A program made the translations under genes and the position numbers. This document shows positions 51,204-60,539 of a stretch of 64,000 bases of DNA, piece after piece. The stretch is taken from positions 62,001 through 126,000 of the forward strand of contig CBDBFA010000003.1 of NCBI GenBank assembly GCA_965204545.1. The letters are read 5' to 3'. The stretch comes from JAABVD01 sp965204545 (GTDB lineage Bacteria; Verrucomicrobiota; Verrucomicrobiia; Opitutales; UBA2995). The notes beneath the pieces were generated by a model. It was not told where the DNA came from. It worked only from the letters and a program-made list of their open reading frames with translations, and ran no database searches. Positions within the stretch are counted from its first letter, which is position 1. The number at the start of each line of letters is the position of its first letter.

Positions 51204-52862
51204 TTAGTTTTCTATTTCGTCTTCACTTAGCCGGGAATCATCATCCTGATCCAGGGCATGAAACCGTTTGGTTAACGCCGGAATATTTCTTCCCTTTGGA
51301 TTCCCGATGTATTCTGCAAGGGATACAAAGCCGTCTCTATTTGCATCACGTTTTTTAAATAACGATTGTCTGTTATTCGATGGGGCGACCGGGGCGGGAG
51401 CCGGAGCCAATTTGCCGTCCAGGTAATGATCGAAGTATCTATCCCCGGCATATTCGACCCTGTGGTCGAACCCCGGTTCATATTGTTCATCCGACCACGC
51501 CATCAGCTTGTTCTTGAGTTGATTTGCGATGGTCGGAAATTGCTCGATCAGATTTTCCGATTCATGGGCTTCAGTGGAAAGATCGAACAAGTAATCGCGA
51601 TCTCCTGCCTTCAGGTATTTCCAGTTTCCCGACCGAATCGCGTACTGCCCAGCCCAGCGCCAATACAGGTAGCCCTGCGGGTCCGCATTGAGTCCTCCCG
51701 CCAAGTAGGGAAGCAAGTCTACTCCGTCGATGTTTCCATCCGGTTCTGCGCCTCCGGCAACCAGGGCCGTGGCAATCGCATCGAGTGAAATAACCGGTCG
51801 ATCATCCACCTGCCCGCCGGGAATTCCCGCAGGCCAACTGGCCAGAAAAGGGACCCGGATACCGCCTTCTGTCAGCATGCCTTTTTCACCGATCCAGGGG
51901 TCGTTTAGAGATCCGTCCCACCCGGGACCATTTCCGGGAGCGTCCAGCTTGTGAATTTTGAGCGGGGCGCCATTGTCTCCCATGTAGAAGATGAGGGTAT
52001 TCTCGAGGGCTCCTTCCTCTTGCAGTGTCTGGGTAATCAATCCTACCCCGTCGTCTACCGCCGAAATCATGGCCAACGCCTTCTGACGCCGCAAAGGCAT
52101 GTTGCTCGAGAACCTGTTCAGGTATTTCTCAGGCGCTTCCAGGGGAACATGGGGAGCGAAAAAGGCGGTGTATAAAAAGAATGGTTTAGCTCCCCGGGCA
52201 TGGCGTTTGATAAAGTTGGCCGACCACTCGGCCTGAACCTCCAGCCGGTAACGGGGGTCTTTGTGAGCGACGATGCCTCCAAGGTCCCGGCCATCCGCAC
52301 TATGCGTAGCGATATAGTTATTCATGGTACCGCTCAAGTGCTCCATGAATCCGTGGTATTGAACCTGTCCCGGATCTTTCATTCCAAGATTGTACTTAAT
52401 GCCTGCCTGGATGACTTCCTTACTTGCATCACTACCATCGGGCAGCTTCCCCAGACTGTCCACCTGCCCCTGCAGATGCCACTTGCCGGCCATGCCGGTA
52501 ACGTAACCTACGTCGCGTAAGCGCTCGGCAATGGTGTATTCGCTCCAGGGGTAGGCATTATGGCGGTTGTCCTCCAAACCGAAACGGTTCTGGTAACGGC
52601 CGCTCATAAGGCCCGCCCTTGAAGGGCGACACTGAGGTGCGGTGACATAGCCGGAAGTAAAACGCACACCCGACTCCGCCAGTTGGTCAGTGAATGGCGT
52701 TTTCACATCGTCAAACACTCCCTGGCTACTCAGATCAGCCCAGCCGTGATCATCGGTGAAGATGAGAATGATGTTTGGCCTTTTGGATTCTGCGTGTAAG
52801 TAAAATGCGAATACAGTTACTAGCAGCAGTATTCCAACGGTAAAATTTCTATCCGGTTTCAT
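51204..52862 (-). CDS. Sulfatase with C-terminal EF-hand pair (CRPSR)
   Basis: 552 residues, signal peptide (VGILLLVTVFAFYLHAESKR). RPNIILIFTDDHGWADLSSQ, formylglycine site CRPSRAGLMSGRYQNRFG (C78), MAGKWHLQGQVDSLGKLPDG, FFAPHVPLEAPEKYLNRFSS, FYMGDNGAPLKIHKLDAPGN. After residue about 490 two EF-hand loops, KRDANRDGFVSLAEYI and DQDDDSRLSEDEIEN, form a calcium-binding tail like that of other PVC secreted enzymes. The tail could hold the protein to surface partners. Confidence 0.9.
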   Translation of the reverse strand: MKPDRNFTVGILLLVTVFAFYLHAESKRPNIILIFTDDHGWADLSSQGVFDDVKTPFTDQLAESGVRFTSGYVTAPQCRPSRAGLMSGRYQNRFGLEDNRHNAYPWSEYTIAERLRDVGYVTGMAGKWHLQGQVDSLGKLPDGSDASKEVIQAGIKYNLGMKDPGQVQYHGFMEHLSGTMNNYIATHSADGRDLGGIVAHKDPRYRLEVQAEWSANFIKRHARGAKPFFLYTAFFAPHVPLEAPEKYLNRFSSNMPLRRQKALAMISAVDDGVGLITQTLQEEGALENTLIFYMGDNGAPLKIHKLDAPGNGPGWDGSLNDPWIGEKGMLTEGGIRVPFLASWPAGIPGGQVDDRPVISLDAIATALVAGGAEPDGNIDGVDLLPYLAGGLNADPQGYLYWRWAGQYAIRSGNWKYLKAGDRDYLFDLSTEAHESENLIEQFPTIANQLKNKLMAWSDEQYEPGFDHRVEYAGDRYFDHYLDGKLAPAPAPVAPSNNRQSLFKKRDANRDGFVSLAEYIGNPKGRNIPALTKRFHALDQDDDSRLSEDEIEN

Positions 52863-52917
52863 GAGTAATGGATCAATGTTTAAGCCGCTCCTACAACTAA
52901 GGTAAATTTACTGGATA

Positions 52918-52995
52918 TTACTTGATAAAACGGTCGAACACATTGGACATCATCCGCTGAACGCGCGGGTCCGGGCCTGGGGTTCTTGGTGTATT
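52918..52995 (-). pseudogene. C-terminal relic of a dimethylformamidase-like gene
   Basis: NTPRTPGPDPRVQRMMSNVF then DRFIK and a stop is almost the same as the last residues of the gene at 54586-56181 (PQGPDRRIQRMMSNVFNRFIK). A third version at 54479-54566 differs more. It implies earlier tandem copies of that gene. Confidence 0.6.
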
Positions 52996-53017
52996 TCATG
53001 ATACTTAAGAATTACTT

Positions 53018-54466
53018 TTATTTCCTAGACTCAAAATAGGCTTCTATAGCGCCCATAGGTTCATGGTGGGTGGGAATCTCTTCGCGCATCTTCTTTTTGA
53101 TCGCCGCGTATTCAGGATTGTCCGCGAGGTTCTTCCACTCCCACTGGTCCTTCGTGTGATCGTACAGTTCTTCCGTTCCGTCCTCGTATACAATAAATCG
53201 ATACCGATCGGAACGAACGCCGTAGTTCTTGTATCCAAATGTAGTGACCGTTGTATCATCCCAAGCGGCGTGCGGATTCTTCATCAAAATGGAAAGATCG
53301 TTGCCTTCCAGTTGTCCCTCCGGGGGCTCGAGTCCTGTTAATGAGACCAGGGTCGGATAGATATCCAGCAGGTTCGCCGGCTTGTCGGTGACGGTTCCGG
53401 GCGTGGTCACGCCAGGAGCGACCCACATGAGGTTGACCCGGGTAGCCCGCTCCCAAAGGGAGTATTTTCCCCAACGCCCTTTTTCGCCTAGCTGGAAACC
53501 GTGGTCGCTCCACAGCACAATGATGGTGTTGTCGGCGTACTTGGAATCCTCAAGCGTTGCTACGATTTGACCAATGAGGTCGTCCACCATGGCCGTGCTG
53601 GCCAGGTAGGCCTGGATGGCCGGTTTCCATTGGTTCATCTGCCTGATTCTCTTCAACCAGGGATTATGAGCCATCCTGGCGTGAGCCGCGGGCACATCAT
53701 CCAGGTCATCTTCACGGAAGCCTTCAGGAATTTGGATATCCTCCAGAGGGTATCGATCAAAATACTCCCGGGGAGCATAATTGGGCAAATGGGGCTGAAA
53801 GATGCCGACGCCGAGAAAGAAAGGTTCCTTCAACTCGCCCTCGTGCAACTTATTCTTCGCCCAATTGACGGTTTTGCCATCCGGGTGGTCATCCAAAGTC
53901 ATGTCCGGGTGGAGAGGACCCCAATCGGCCTGCCGTGCCCATCCCCCCAGGGGAGGCTTGGAGGAAAACATATGGCTCTCGAACCAAAGAATGTCCTGCG
54001 TCTTGCTCGGGTAATACTCATCAAAGCCCCGCCCTTGGACTTCTCTCTGAAAATGACCGCCGTGAAACAGTTTTCCAGTACCCACAACGTGGTAGTCATT
54101 CTGTTGGAAAAACTCGGGCAACAGAACCGAATCATTGAGGATCGGATTTCTCGTAAACGAATTCTTGTTTACGTAATTACCTGACGTCGACGGCCTGATC
54201 CCACTCATAATGGCGGAACGTGAAGGACCACAGGCAGGCGCCGCGCAATGCGCATTGGAAAACACCATGGCCTTGGACGCCAGCTTCTCTATATGGGGCG
54301 TCTTGGAATGGGGGTTGCCCTTCAGCACGCCGTTCCAGTCATTCATGTCATCGACCGCGATGAAGAGGACATTCGGTTTCTCGTTATTGGCGAAACAAAA
54401 TGCCCAGCTCAGCAAAACGGATAATAGAAGTATGCTTGTTTGTTTCTTAATGATTATTGAAAGCAT
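53018..54466 (-). CDS. Sulfatase, iduronate-2-sulfatase-like (CGPSR)
   Basis: 482 residues, leader SILLLSVLLSWAFCFANNEK. KPNVLFIAVDDMNDWNGVLK, formylglycine site CGPSRSAIMSGIRPSTSG (C79), VGTGKLFHGGHFQREVQGRG, VGIFQPHLPNYAPREYFDRY, VLWSDHGFQLGEKGRWGKYS. The VDDMNDW, PHLP and SDHGFQLGEK blocks put it in the S1_7 branch like the gene at 29437. It is followed by a dimethylformamidase relic. Confidence 0.9.
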   Translation of the reverse strand: MLSIIIKKQTSILLLSVLLSWAFCFANNEKPNVLFIAVDDMNDWNGVLKGNPHSKTPHIEKLASKAMVFSNAHCAAPACGPSRSAIMSGIRPSTSGNYVNKNSFTRNPILNDSVLLPEFFQQNDYHVVGTGKLFHGGHFQREVQGRGFDEYYPSKTQDILWFESHMFSSKPPLGGWARQADWGPLHPDMTLDDHPDGKTVNWAKNKLHEGELKEPFFLGVGIFQPHLPNYAPREYFDRYPLEDIQIPEGFREDDLDDVPAAHARMAHNPWLKRIRQMNQWKPAIQAYLASTAMVDDLIGQIVATLEDSKYADNTIIVLWSDHGFQLGEKGRWGKYSLWERATRVNLMWVAPGVTTPGTVTDKPANLLDIYPTLVSLTGLEPPEGQLEGNDLSILMKNPHAAWDDTTVTTFGYKNYGVRSDRYRFIVYEDGTEELYDHTKDQWEWKNLADNPEYAAIKKKMREEIPTHHEPMGAIEAYFESRK

Positions 54467-54478
54467 GAATCTTAGGGC

Positions 54479-54566
54479 TTAAGATTTTGAGCTTATGAAG
54501 CGCTGAAAGAGGTTGTGGGTGATTTGCTGAACACGTGGATCGACGCCATGCCTGACCGGGGTTTTT
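54479..54566 (-). pseudogene. Second C-terminal dimethylformamidase-type relic
   Basis: KTPVRHGVDPRVQQITHNLF then QRFISSKS and a stop. Alignment with PDRRIQRMMSNVFNRFIK of the intact gene is clear (DPRVQQIxxNLFQRFI). Only the last 28 residues remain. Lies between the intact gene and the sulfatase upstream. Confidence 0.5.
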
Positions 54567-54585
54567 CTATTTCAATTGCTAAAAC

Positions 54586-56181
54586 TTATTTAATAAACCG
54601 ATTAAACACATTGGACATCATGCGCTGGATGCGCCGGTCCGGACCTTGGGGTTGAGCAGCCCTGTGGCCAGGCAGCACATGACCGGGCGGCGATGACAAG
54701 CCTTGCGCCCACCAGATGCTCCCAGCGTTGAACACGACATTGCCTTTGGGCCCGTCGTAGATCGTCGCAATATGCGGTGACAGGGTCTTTCCCGCACCAT
54801 TTTTGGTTTCACTGTGAGCCACGAATTCCATGCCCGGTAAATCTGTGGCAGGAGTGCCATGCCATTCCCAGCCGATCAGGCCTGGGACTGTATCGCCTTC
54901 CTTCATGCCGGTGCCTTCATAAAGCCAGTGATCGGCATTCACGCAGGTCCAGGGTCCACCGCCAATACCGGCCATCCGCCCCCCCATCAGCAGCGCCCCA
55001 TCCGGCCCTGGTGGATAATTGTGCGTAGCCCCTCTCGATTTCAGAAACCTCTCGTAGTTTTCCTCGCCAACGAACACCCCTTCACGCCGCATGACCCGAT
55101 GAGGTTGCCCACTCGATGAGGGCATTAGAGGCACAACACCCCAGACCGAGTTGCCAGACAGGAATGCCAGGTTCACGCCGGCATCGCGGGCCGCGATGGC
55201 ATTGTCGTACATCTCCAGTGTCCAATACTCGTCATGCCCTACGGAAATGAACCCTTTCGTCCTCAACAATCTCGAACCGTGTCGGTGCGTATCCACATTT
55301 GAGATATACGAAACATCGTAGCCCTGTACCTCCATCCAATAGGACAAGGGAAATTCCCAGAGCAGGAACTCTCCTGAACCCACCGACTTGGTATTCACAA
55401 CCAGGTGATCCTGACAGAACTGCGAATAGGGACGGTCAAAACTCACCCAGCCGGTATCAGCCGCGTCCGTGCTCCACTTCTTCCGTTTCTTATAACCTGT
55501 GTAACCATTCGCGTCGTTATGATAGAGAGACCACTCGTTGGTGGGCCAGCTATTGTAGGCAGCCCAGGTCGTATCGCTGCACTGAAAAAGCAGGTCGCAG
55601 GGACGGTCATCACGCACGATGAATATGACGTAGCTTTGGAAGCCCTCCTTTTTTGCGGTGAGTTTACCCAGGTAGACACCACTCAACCAATCCTGTGGGA
55701 TTTTAAACTCTACCGACGGTTCCCACTTGCATTCGCGCAGGCGGTTTTTGCCGACCTCCGGATCCGGCTGGGTTTCGCCCTGGATGGACGCAAACTTCTT
55801 CATGAAACGACCACCAGTTCCGCCATAGTAACCCGTACGATAAATCTCCAGACTGAATTCTGACACCGGGTTCATGCTCACCATAACCTTGAGCGTGTCG
55901 CCGGCAGCCACACTCGTCTCGGAACAGTAGCCCTCGATGCGCGGGCTACGCCACAACTCCACCGGTTCGTTCATAACGACATCGACTTTGGTCAGCATCC
56001 AGTCACGCGTACCAGGCTTGGCGTTTTCAATCTGGATCGGATTCGATCCGGTCGATGGGCTTTGTCCATATAAATTGGATACGCTTATTGCGCCCGTCGC
56101 CAACCCTAGGCTGGCGGCCGTTACGCCTTTGAGTAGATCACGGCGATGGATGCCGTGCTTAGGGTCGTGTGATTCGTTCAT
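54586..56181 (-). CDS. Tat-exported N,N-dimethylformamidase beta-subunit-like protein
   Basis: 531 residues. Tat leader HRRDLLKGVTAASLGLATGA, then EGYCSETSVAAGDTLKVMVS, MNPVSEFSLEIYRTGYYGG, WLSGVYLGKLTAKKEGFQSY, CDLLFQCSDTTWAAYNSWP, YDVSYISNVDTHRHGSRLLR and FISVGHDEYWTLEMYDNAIA, the PF20254-type core of the DMFase large subunit with an Ig-like N-terminal module. Its leader equals that of the sulfatase at 36107. DMFase activity needs an iron site and a small subunit not found here, so the substrate is open; amide or ester hydrolysis on a surface ligand is inference. Confidence 0.8.
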   Translation of the reverse strand: MNESHDPKHGIHRRDLLKGVTAASLGLATGAISVSNLYGQSPSTGSNPIQIENAKPGTRDWMLTKVDVVMNEPVELWRSPRIEGYCSETSVAAGDTLKVMVSMNPVSEFSLEIYRTGYYGGTGGRFMKKFASIQGETQPDPEVGKNRLRECKWEPSVEFKIPQDWLSGVYLGKLTAKKEGFQSYVIFIVRDDRPCDLLFQCSDTTWAAYNSWPTNEWSLYHNDANGYTGYKKRKKWSTDAADTGWVSFDRPYSQFCQDHLVVNTKSVGSGEFLLWEFPLSYWMEVQGYDVSYISNVDTHRHGSRLLRTKGFISVGHDEYWTLEMYDNAIAARDAGVNLAFLSGNSVWGVVPLMPSSSGQPHRVMRREGVFVGEENYERFLKSRGATHNYPPGPDGALLMGGRMAGIGGGPWTCVNADHWLYEGTGMKEGDTVPGLIGWEWHGTPATDLPGMEFVAHSETKNGAGKTLSPHIATIYDGPKGNVVFNAGSIWWAQGLSSPPGHVLPGHRAAQPQGPDRRIQRMMSNVFNRFIK

Positions 56182-56209
56182 GCTTTTCCTGGGGTAAATT
56201 TTGTCGGGG

Positions 56210-58525
56210 CTATTTTGCCTGGGATAGGTAGGCGACGATGTCGTTAAGATCGTCGGGACTTAAAAGGGCATCGAACACTTCGGGCATGAGGGATGTATTC
56301 GAATACTTCGCCTCGATGATGTCCTCGGTGCGTATGGTGACTTCTGCTCCAGGTGCAGCGGAGAGGACCATGGTTTCTTCGGTTTCGTCGGTAATAATAC
56401 CTGAGAATTCGCCCTCCTTGGTACGGATATGGACCATCTCGTAATAACGGACGATGGAGGAGCTTGGAAAAAGGATGGCTTCCAATAGATCCCACTTACC
56501 CCGCATGGCACCAATGTTCGTCATATCCGGACCAAAATGCAGTCCCTGATCACCCATTCTGTGACAGGTGATGCACAGCGACTTGGAGGCATCGGCGAAG
56601 AGCTTTTCTCCTCGCACGGGATCTCCTTTTGTCTGGTTGAAATGTTTTCTAAGCTCACCCATACGAGTATACTGGTGAGCTACCTTGATAGGATCGGTGT
56701 CGACCGGATCGGCCTGTTTTATATAAGGCCGGACATTCGGGTTGGGACCACTCCGGGCAACCTCCGCCATGATTCGGAGCTGTTTCGCCAAGGCATGGTT
56801 TTCGGGAACCTCTTCCGCCACACCCATCTCAAACAGTGCGTAGGTAATGGCGTGTTTTAAAAACGGATCGAGTTCTCCAAGGCCTGCTTTCAACAACGCA
56901 CTCATCGATGAGCGGTCGCCAATTCTGCCCAAGGCCATGGCGGCCAGACGACGAATGTGGAGATCCTTCGAAGTGATAGCCTTTTGCAGGGCAGGCACCG
57001 CAGCCTGATCCCGCCAAAGAGAAGTACTTTGGATGGCCGCCGAGCGCTCATCAGCGCTTCCCTGATTGATTCGCTCCCGTATGGCTTTGCGAGCCGCAGG
57101 CCCGTCGATACGATGCAAGGACCACAAAGCCGGTAGGCCGGCCTTGGCAGCTTTTAAATCATCGATGTTTTCTTTCTTGGCCAGGGCCTCGATAGCACGG
57201 GTTACGACTACCGGCCGATCATCGGAGAGGTAGGCGACTGAGGGCTGATCCCAATCGAGCTTATAGCCTCGCGGATCCTCACGAACGGCTGCATCCGTTT
57301 TTCGGATACGGTAAATACTACCCAGGACATGAGGTTTGGCCACCTGCGATGTGGGGCAACACATCAGATACCAGCTTCCTGTATCGGCTACGAGCAAACT
57401 GCCGTCGGCATCTTCAATCACATCGGTCGGATGAAAGTCTGTTTGATCACCTTCCAGAAGCACCTCGGCTTCCGATGCAAAGGTCGACCCGGACCGACTC
57501 AAGGGGTATCGGGAAATCCTTCGCAGGTTAAAGTCGGCGCAAAGCAGGTCTCCCTTGAGTCCCAAGGCATCGTTCCTAGCCATGATGACTCCTGAAGGGG
57601 CCGCGGCTCCCGTATGCGTCATGACCGGTAAAAAGTCTCCCGTACGAGGGTGACCGGACAGGGCTGAAGGGTTTTTCCTCCCATACACACCCCCATAAAC
57701 CGAATGCAAGATACCGTCACGCTGTCCGGGATGAGTGGCTGGAAGTACAAAAAACGTTCCACTAAGGAAGCGCTCCCCGGTTTCACTGAAAGCCAAGCCA
57801 ACCGGATTGTTCATGCCGCCCGTTAAGACGACCTCTAAATCGCTGCCGTCCGGCCGGGCCCGAAAGGCGTGGGCGGCCTTTGACTGATGCTGTTTTCCAT
57901 TCCCCAGGATGAAGTTCTGCTCATCATAAGCCCCTTTGGTCCAATAGAAATAACCGTCCGGACCGAGATACGGACCGTGCAAGTCATTCGCACAACGTTC
58001 AATCGTGCCGCCGTTAAACCAGGACACCCGCTCATCGGCCACATGGTCACCATCAGTATCACTAAATTTCCATATGTTCGGAGGGGCTCCGACATACACG
58101 TCCCCTTCATAAACCAGAATGCCTTCCGGAAACGGTACCTCGTCGGCGAATACCGTCGATTCATCGAACACTCCGTCGTCGTCGGTATCGACCAGCCGTA
58201 GAATCCGGTGGCTGGACTCCGCCAGCTGAACTGGCCCGTCTCGGGTATCTCCGGAACTATCCGTGACATACAAACTGCCATCCTCATCGAAATACATATG
58301 TATCGGCCGTTGCACGAGGGGAGGCGCCGCGGCAATTTCCAGCCCATAGCCATCAGGCAGGCTGAAGGTATGAGGGGGAAACGAAACGGTTTCAGCGGCG
58401 GCAGCGAATAAGGAAAAGAAGCCCGCGCACAGAACCAGACAGAATCGCGAAGGAAATGAGGAATGAGTCAAAATTCTGCCTATCAACAATCGTTTTTTTG
58501 GTTGTGACGGCAAGGTGAAGCACAT
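56210..58525 (-). CDS. PVC-type heme-binding CxxCH propeller dehydrogenase
   Basis: 771 residues, signal peptide (FCLVLCAGFFSLFAAAAETV). Propeller blades (HMYFDEDGSLYVTDSSGDTR, RILRLVDTDDDGVFDESTVF, LLCADFNLRRISRYPLSRSG), a HEAT-repeat region (about 480-620), and a C-terminal cytochrome with LCITCHRMGDQGLHFGPDMT (heme C-x-x-C-H, distal Met in SNTSLMPEVFDALL). This is the DUF7133/PVC CxxCH family, thought to oxidise sugars or derivatives in the periplasm. It lies upstream of the dimethylformamidase gene, 28 bp apart. Confidence 0.9.
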   Translation of the reverse strand: MCFTLPSQPKKRLLIGRILTHSSFPSRFCLVLCAGFFSLFAAAAETVSFPPHTFSLPDGYGLEIAAAPPLVQRPIHMYFDEDGSLYVTDSSGDTRDGPVQLAESSHRILRLVDTDDDGVFDESTVFADEVPFPEGILVYEGDVYVGAPPNIWKFSDTDGDHVADERVSWFNGGTIERCANDLHGPYLGPDGYFYWTKGAYDEQNFILGNGKQHQSKAAHAFRARPDGSDLEVVLTGGMNNPVGLAFSETGERFLSGTFFVLPATHPGQRDGILHSVYGGVYGRKNPSALSGHPRTGDFLPVMTHTGAAAPSGVIMARNDALGLKGDLLCADFNLRRISRYPLSRSGSTFASEAEVLLEGDQTDFHPTDVIEDADGSLLVADTGSWYLMCCPTSQVAKPHVLGSIYRIRKTDAAVREDPRGYKLDWDQPSVAYLSDDRPVVVTRAIEALAKKENIDDLKAAKAGLPALWSLHRIDGPAARKAIRERINQGSADERSAAIQSTSLWRDQAAVPALQKAITSKDLHIRRLAAMALGRIGDRSSMSALLKAGLGELDPFLKHAITYALFEMGVAEEVPENHALAKQLRIMAEVARSGPNPNVRPYIKQADPVDTDPIKVAHQYTRMGELRKHFNQTKGDPVRGEKLFADASKSLCITCHRMGDQGLHFGPDMTNIGAMRGKWDLLEAILFPSSSIVRYYEMVHIRTKEGEFSGIITDETEETMVLSAAPGAEVTIRTEDIIEAKYSNTSLMPEVFDALLSPDDLNDIVAYLSQAK

Positions 58526-58579
58526 CAGTCAAGCGGCGCCTGATTCCTCTTTTCCCTCCCTGGGGGAAGAATGTTCATT

Positions 58580-59872
58580 CTAAATCGTGTAGGGAGCGCG
58601 CCGTCTGTAAGTGCGCATGCGATTGGCCTCGGTATCGTTGACGAAGTTTTCCGTCACCGGATCGAACGTGACTTTGCGGCCGAGCTTCCAACTTATCGCG
58701 GCCGCGAAGCAAGCCATGTGTCCATAACGCACTGCGGTAGAGTTGCAAACCGGTTGTTCACGGGTCTTCACACAATCCAGAAAGTTTCGGGCATGGTGCA
58801 CCGGATCCGTGCCGTAGATCTGGTCCGCAAGCTTGTTTTTGAGGAGTTTGGGATTGCTGGCTTCGATTCGATCGAAATCCCCTGCTTCCACCCAGCCTTC
58901 ATCGCCCACAAATCGCACCGGACAAGTACCCAGTCCATCGATCCAGTCACCCACCCCATCGCGTGAGGAAAGACGCATGACCAGTTTGATGCCATTGGCA
59001 TAGGTAGCGTGTAAAAGGCTGTCCGATACGGCTTCATACTCGATCGGTGTCGTTCCATCGGCATCCGCGGCCCACTGACAGAGGTCAATGGTATGGGATC
59101 CCCACTCGGGCAGTCTCCATGCCGAATACAACCCCTTGTGGTTGCGCCACCGGCTTCGTACGCAATAGTCTTCGTTAAAAGGAATCATTGGAGCAGGTCC
59201 AACCCACTTGTCCCAATTGATAACCGACGGATCCGGCTCGGGTTGAGCTGGCAAAGGTTCAAGGTATTCCTGCAACTTCAGGATGCCTGCATGAACCTCC
59301 CGGATCTGACCCAGCTTGCCATTCCGGGCAAGATCGACGGCAAGTTTGAAGTTGGGAACGCTTCGCCTCTGCGTTCCGGCCTGGAAGACGCGCTTGTGCT
59401 TTTTAATGGTGTCGTCCAGTTCCTGGCATTCCTGGATATTCATGGCACAAGGCTTTTCACAATAGATTTCCTTGCCCGCACGTGCGGCGAAAATGGATGC
59501 CGTGGTATGCCAGCGGTCACCCGTGGCGATGATGACCGCGTCAATGTCATCGCGTTCCAGGACTCCGGACATGTCGTCGTAAGTAACGCAATCGTTGTTT
59601 TCGTAATGGCGGTCGGTCTTGCGCTTGATAATTTCGCGGCGCTCTTTCTGAGGATCGGCAATGGCGACGAATTGACAGTCCTGATGCTTAAAGAAACCAT
59701 CCAGGACCTTTCGACCTCGTGGTCCAAGTCCGATGCCTCCCATCACAATCCGGTTGCTGGGAGCTACGCTTCCATTTTTACCGAGCGAACTGGCCGGTAT
59801 AATGGCGGGCATGCCGATGGTGGCAACGGCAGTGGTTTTCAAAAAGTTGCGACGGGTGGTTTTTGTACTCAT
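58580..59872 (-). CDS. Tat-exported Gfo/Idh/MocA oxidoreductase
   Basis: 430 residues. Tat leader TTRRNFLKTTAVATIGMPAI, then a Rossmann fold (RIVMGGIGLGPRGRKVLDGF, CQFVAIADPQKERREIIKRK, AVIIATGDRWHTTASIFAA) and the catalytic Glu-Lys-Pro motif IYCEKPCAMN. The C-terminal sheet (DKWVGPAPMIPFNEDYCVR, WGSHTIDLCQWAADADGTTP) is the family core. Acts on glycosidic hydroxyls by NAD-dependent redox; periplasmic placing in PVC bacteria suggests a bound cofactor. Neighbour to the propeller dehydrogenase. Confidence 0.88.
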   Translation of the reverse strand: MSTKTTRRNFLKTTAVATIGMPAIIPASSLGKNGSVAPSNRIVMGGIGLGPRGRKVLDGFFKHQDCQFVAIADPQKERREIIKRKTDRHYENNDCVTYDDMSGVLERDDIDAVIIATGDRWHTTASIFAARAGKEIYCEKPCAMNIQECQELDDTIKKHKRVFQAGTQRRSVPNFKLAVDLARNGKLGQIREVHAGILKLQEYLEPLPAQPEPDPSVINWDKWVGPAPMIPFNEDYCVRSRWRNHKGLYSAWRLPEWGSHTIDLCQWAADADGTTPIEYEAVSDSLLHATYANGIKLVMRLSSRDGVGDWIDGLGTCPVRFVGDEGWVEAGDFDRIEASNPKLLKNKLADQIYGTDPVHHARNFLDCVKTREQPVCNSTAVRYGHMACFAAAISWKLGRKVTFDPVTENFVNDTEANRMRTYRRRAPYTI

Positions 59873-59911
59873 AATCAGGCCTGCACTACATTGAATATAA
59901 TACCTGATACT

Positions 59912-60531
59912 TCAGAACCTGAAGGTGCTGGTCAACTGATAGGTGCGCGGCACTTGGAAAGTCCAACGCACGACATTGCCCAAGCCGAGGCCATCGGTCG
60001 ACGACGGAAGCAAGTCCGTATCGTCCAACAGGTTCCTGATGTTCAACTGGAGACTCCAATCGACCTTGTTATCGAAGATCTTCAACCGGTAGCGCACCAT
60101 CCCATCGAAAATCTCCGTGCTGCCGCCCTTAAATTGGGTGTTGGCATCGAATGTCCCATCCGAATTTCTACCAAAGCCGAGAAAGCGATCACCCCGGTAA
60201 CGAAACGTAGCGCCAAGCGAGAGACCCTTCAATGCCGAGTCGTTAGCGAAGGTATAATTACCGACCAAATTCATTGATTCCAAAGGCTGACGTGTATCCG
60301 AGGTGTTGTTAACCTTTTCCATGTGGAGCGTATCCGCTTGGATCTCAGTCAAAAGCTCGCCCAGGGTATCCGCTGTTCTTCCTCCTGGGAAAGTCATGGT
60401 GGAATCCAAAGGCTCGTCGTTCCAGGCATTATCCCAAACGCTAGGGACGCACTCATGATAGTACTCATGTATCCTAAATGTTCCGAACCTGGCGGTAAGA
60501 TCCCCCGTCCCGGTTCCGCCAACTGCAAATT
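59912..60531 (-). pseudogene. TonB-dependent receptor C-terminal remnant
   Basis: The frame opens after a TAA at about 60532 and reads GTGDLTARFGTFRIHEYYHE, NDEPLDSTMTFPGGRTADTL, ESMNLVGNYTFAND, GLSLGATFRYRGDRFLGFGR and NIRNLLDD to TFRF-stop. These are the last strands of an Opitutia TonB receptor. Signal peptide, plug and most of the barrel are missing. It sits 40 bp beyond the Gfo/Idh/MocA gene start. Confidence 0.75.
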
Positions 60532-60539
60532 TTAATTAG

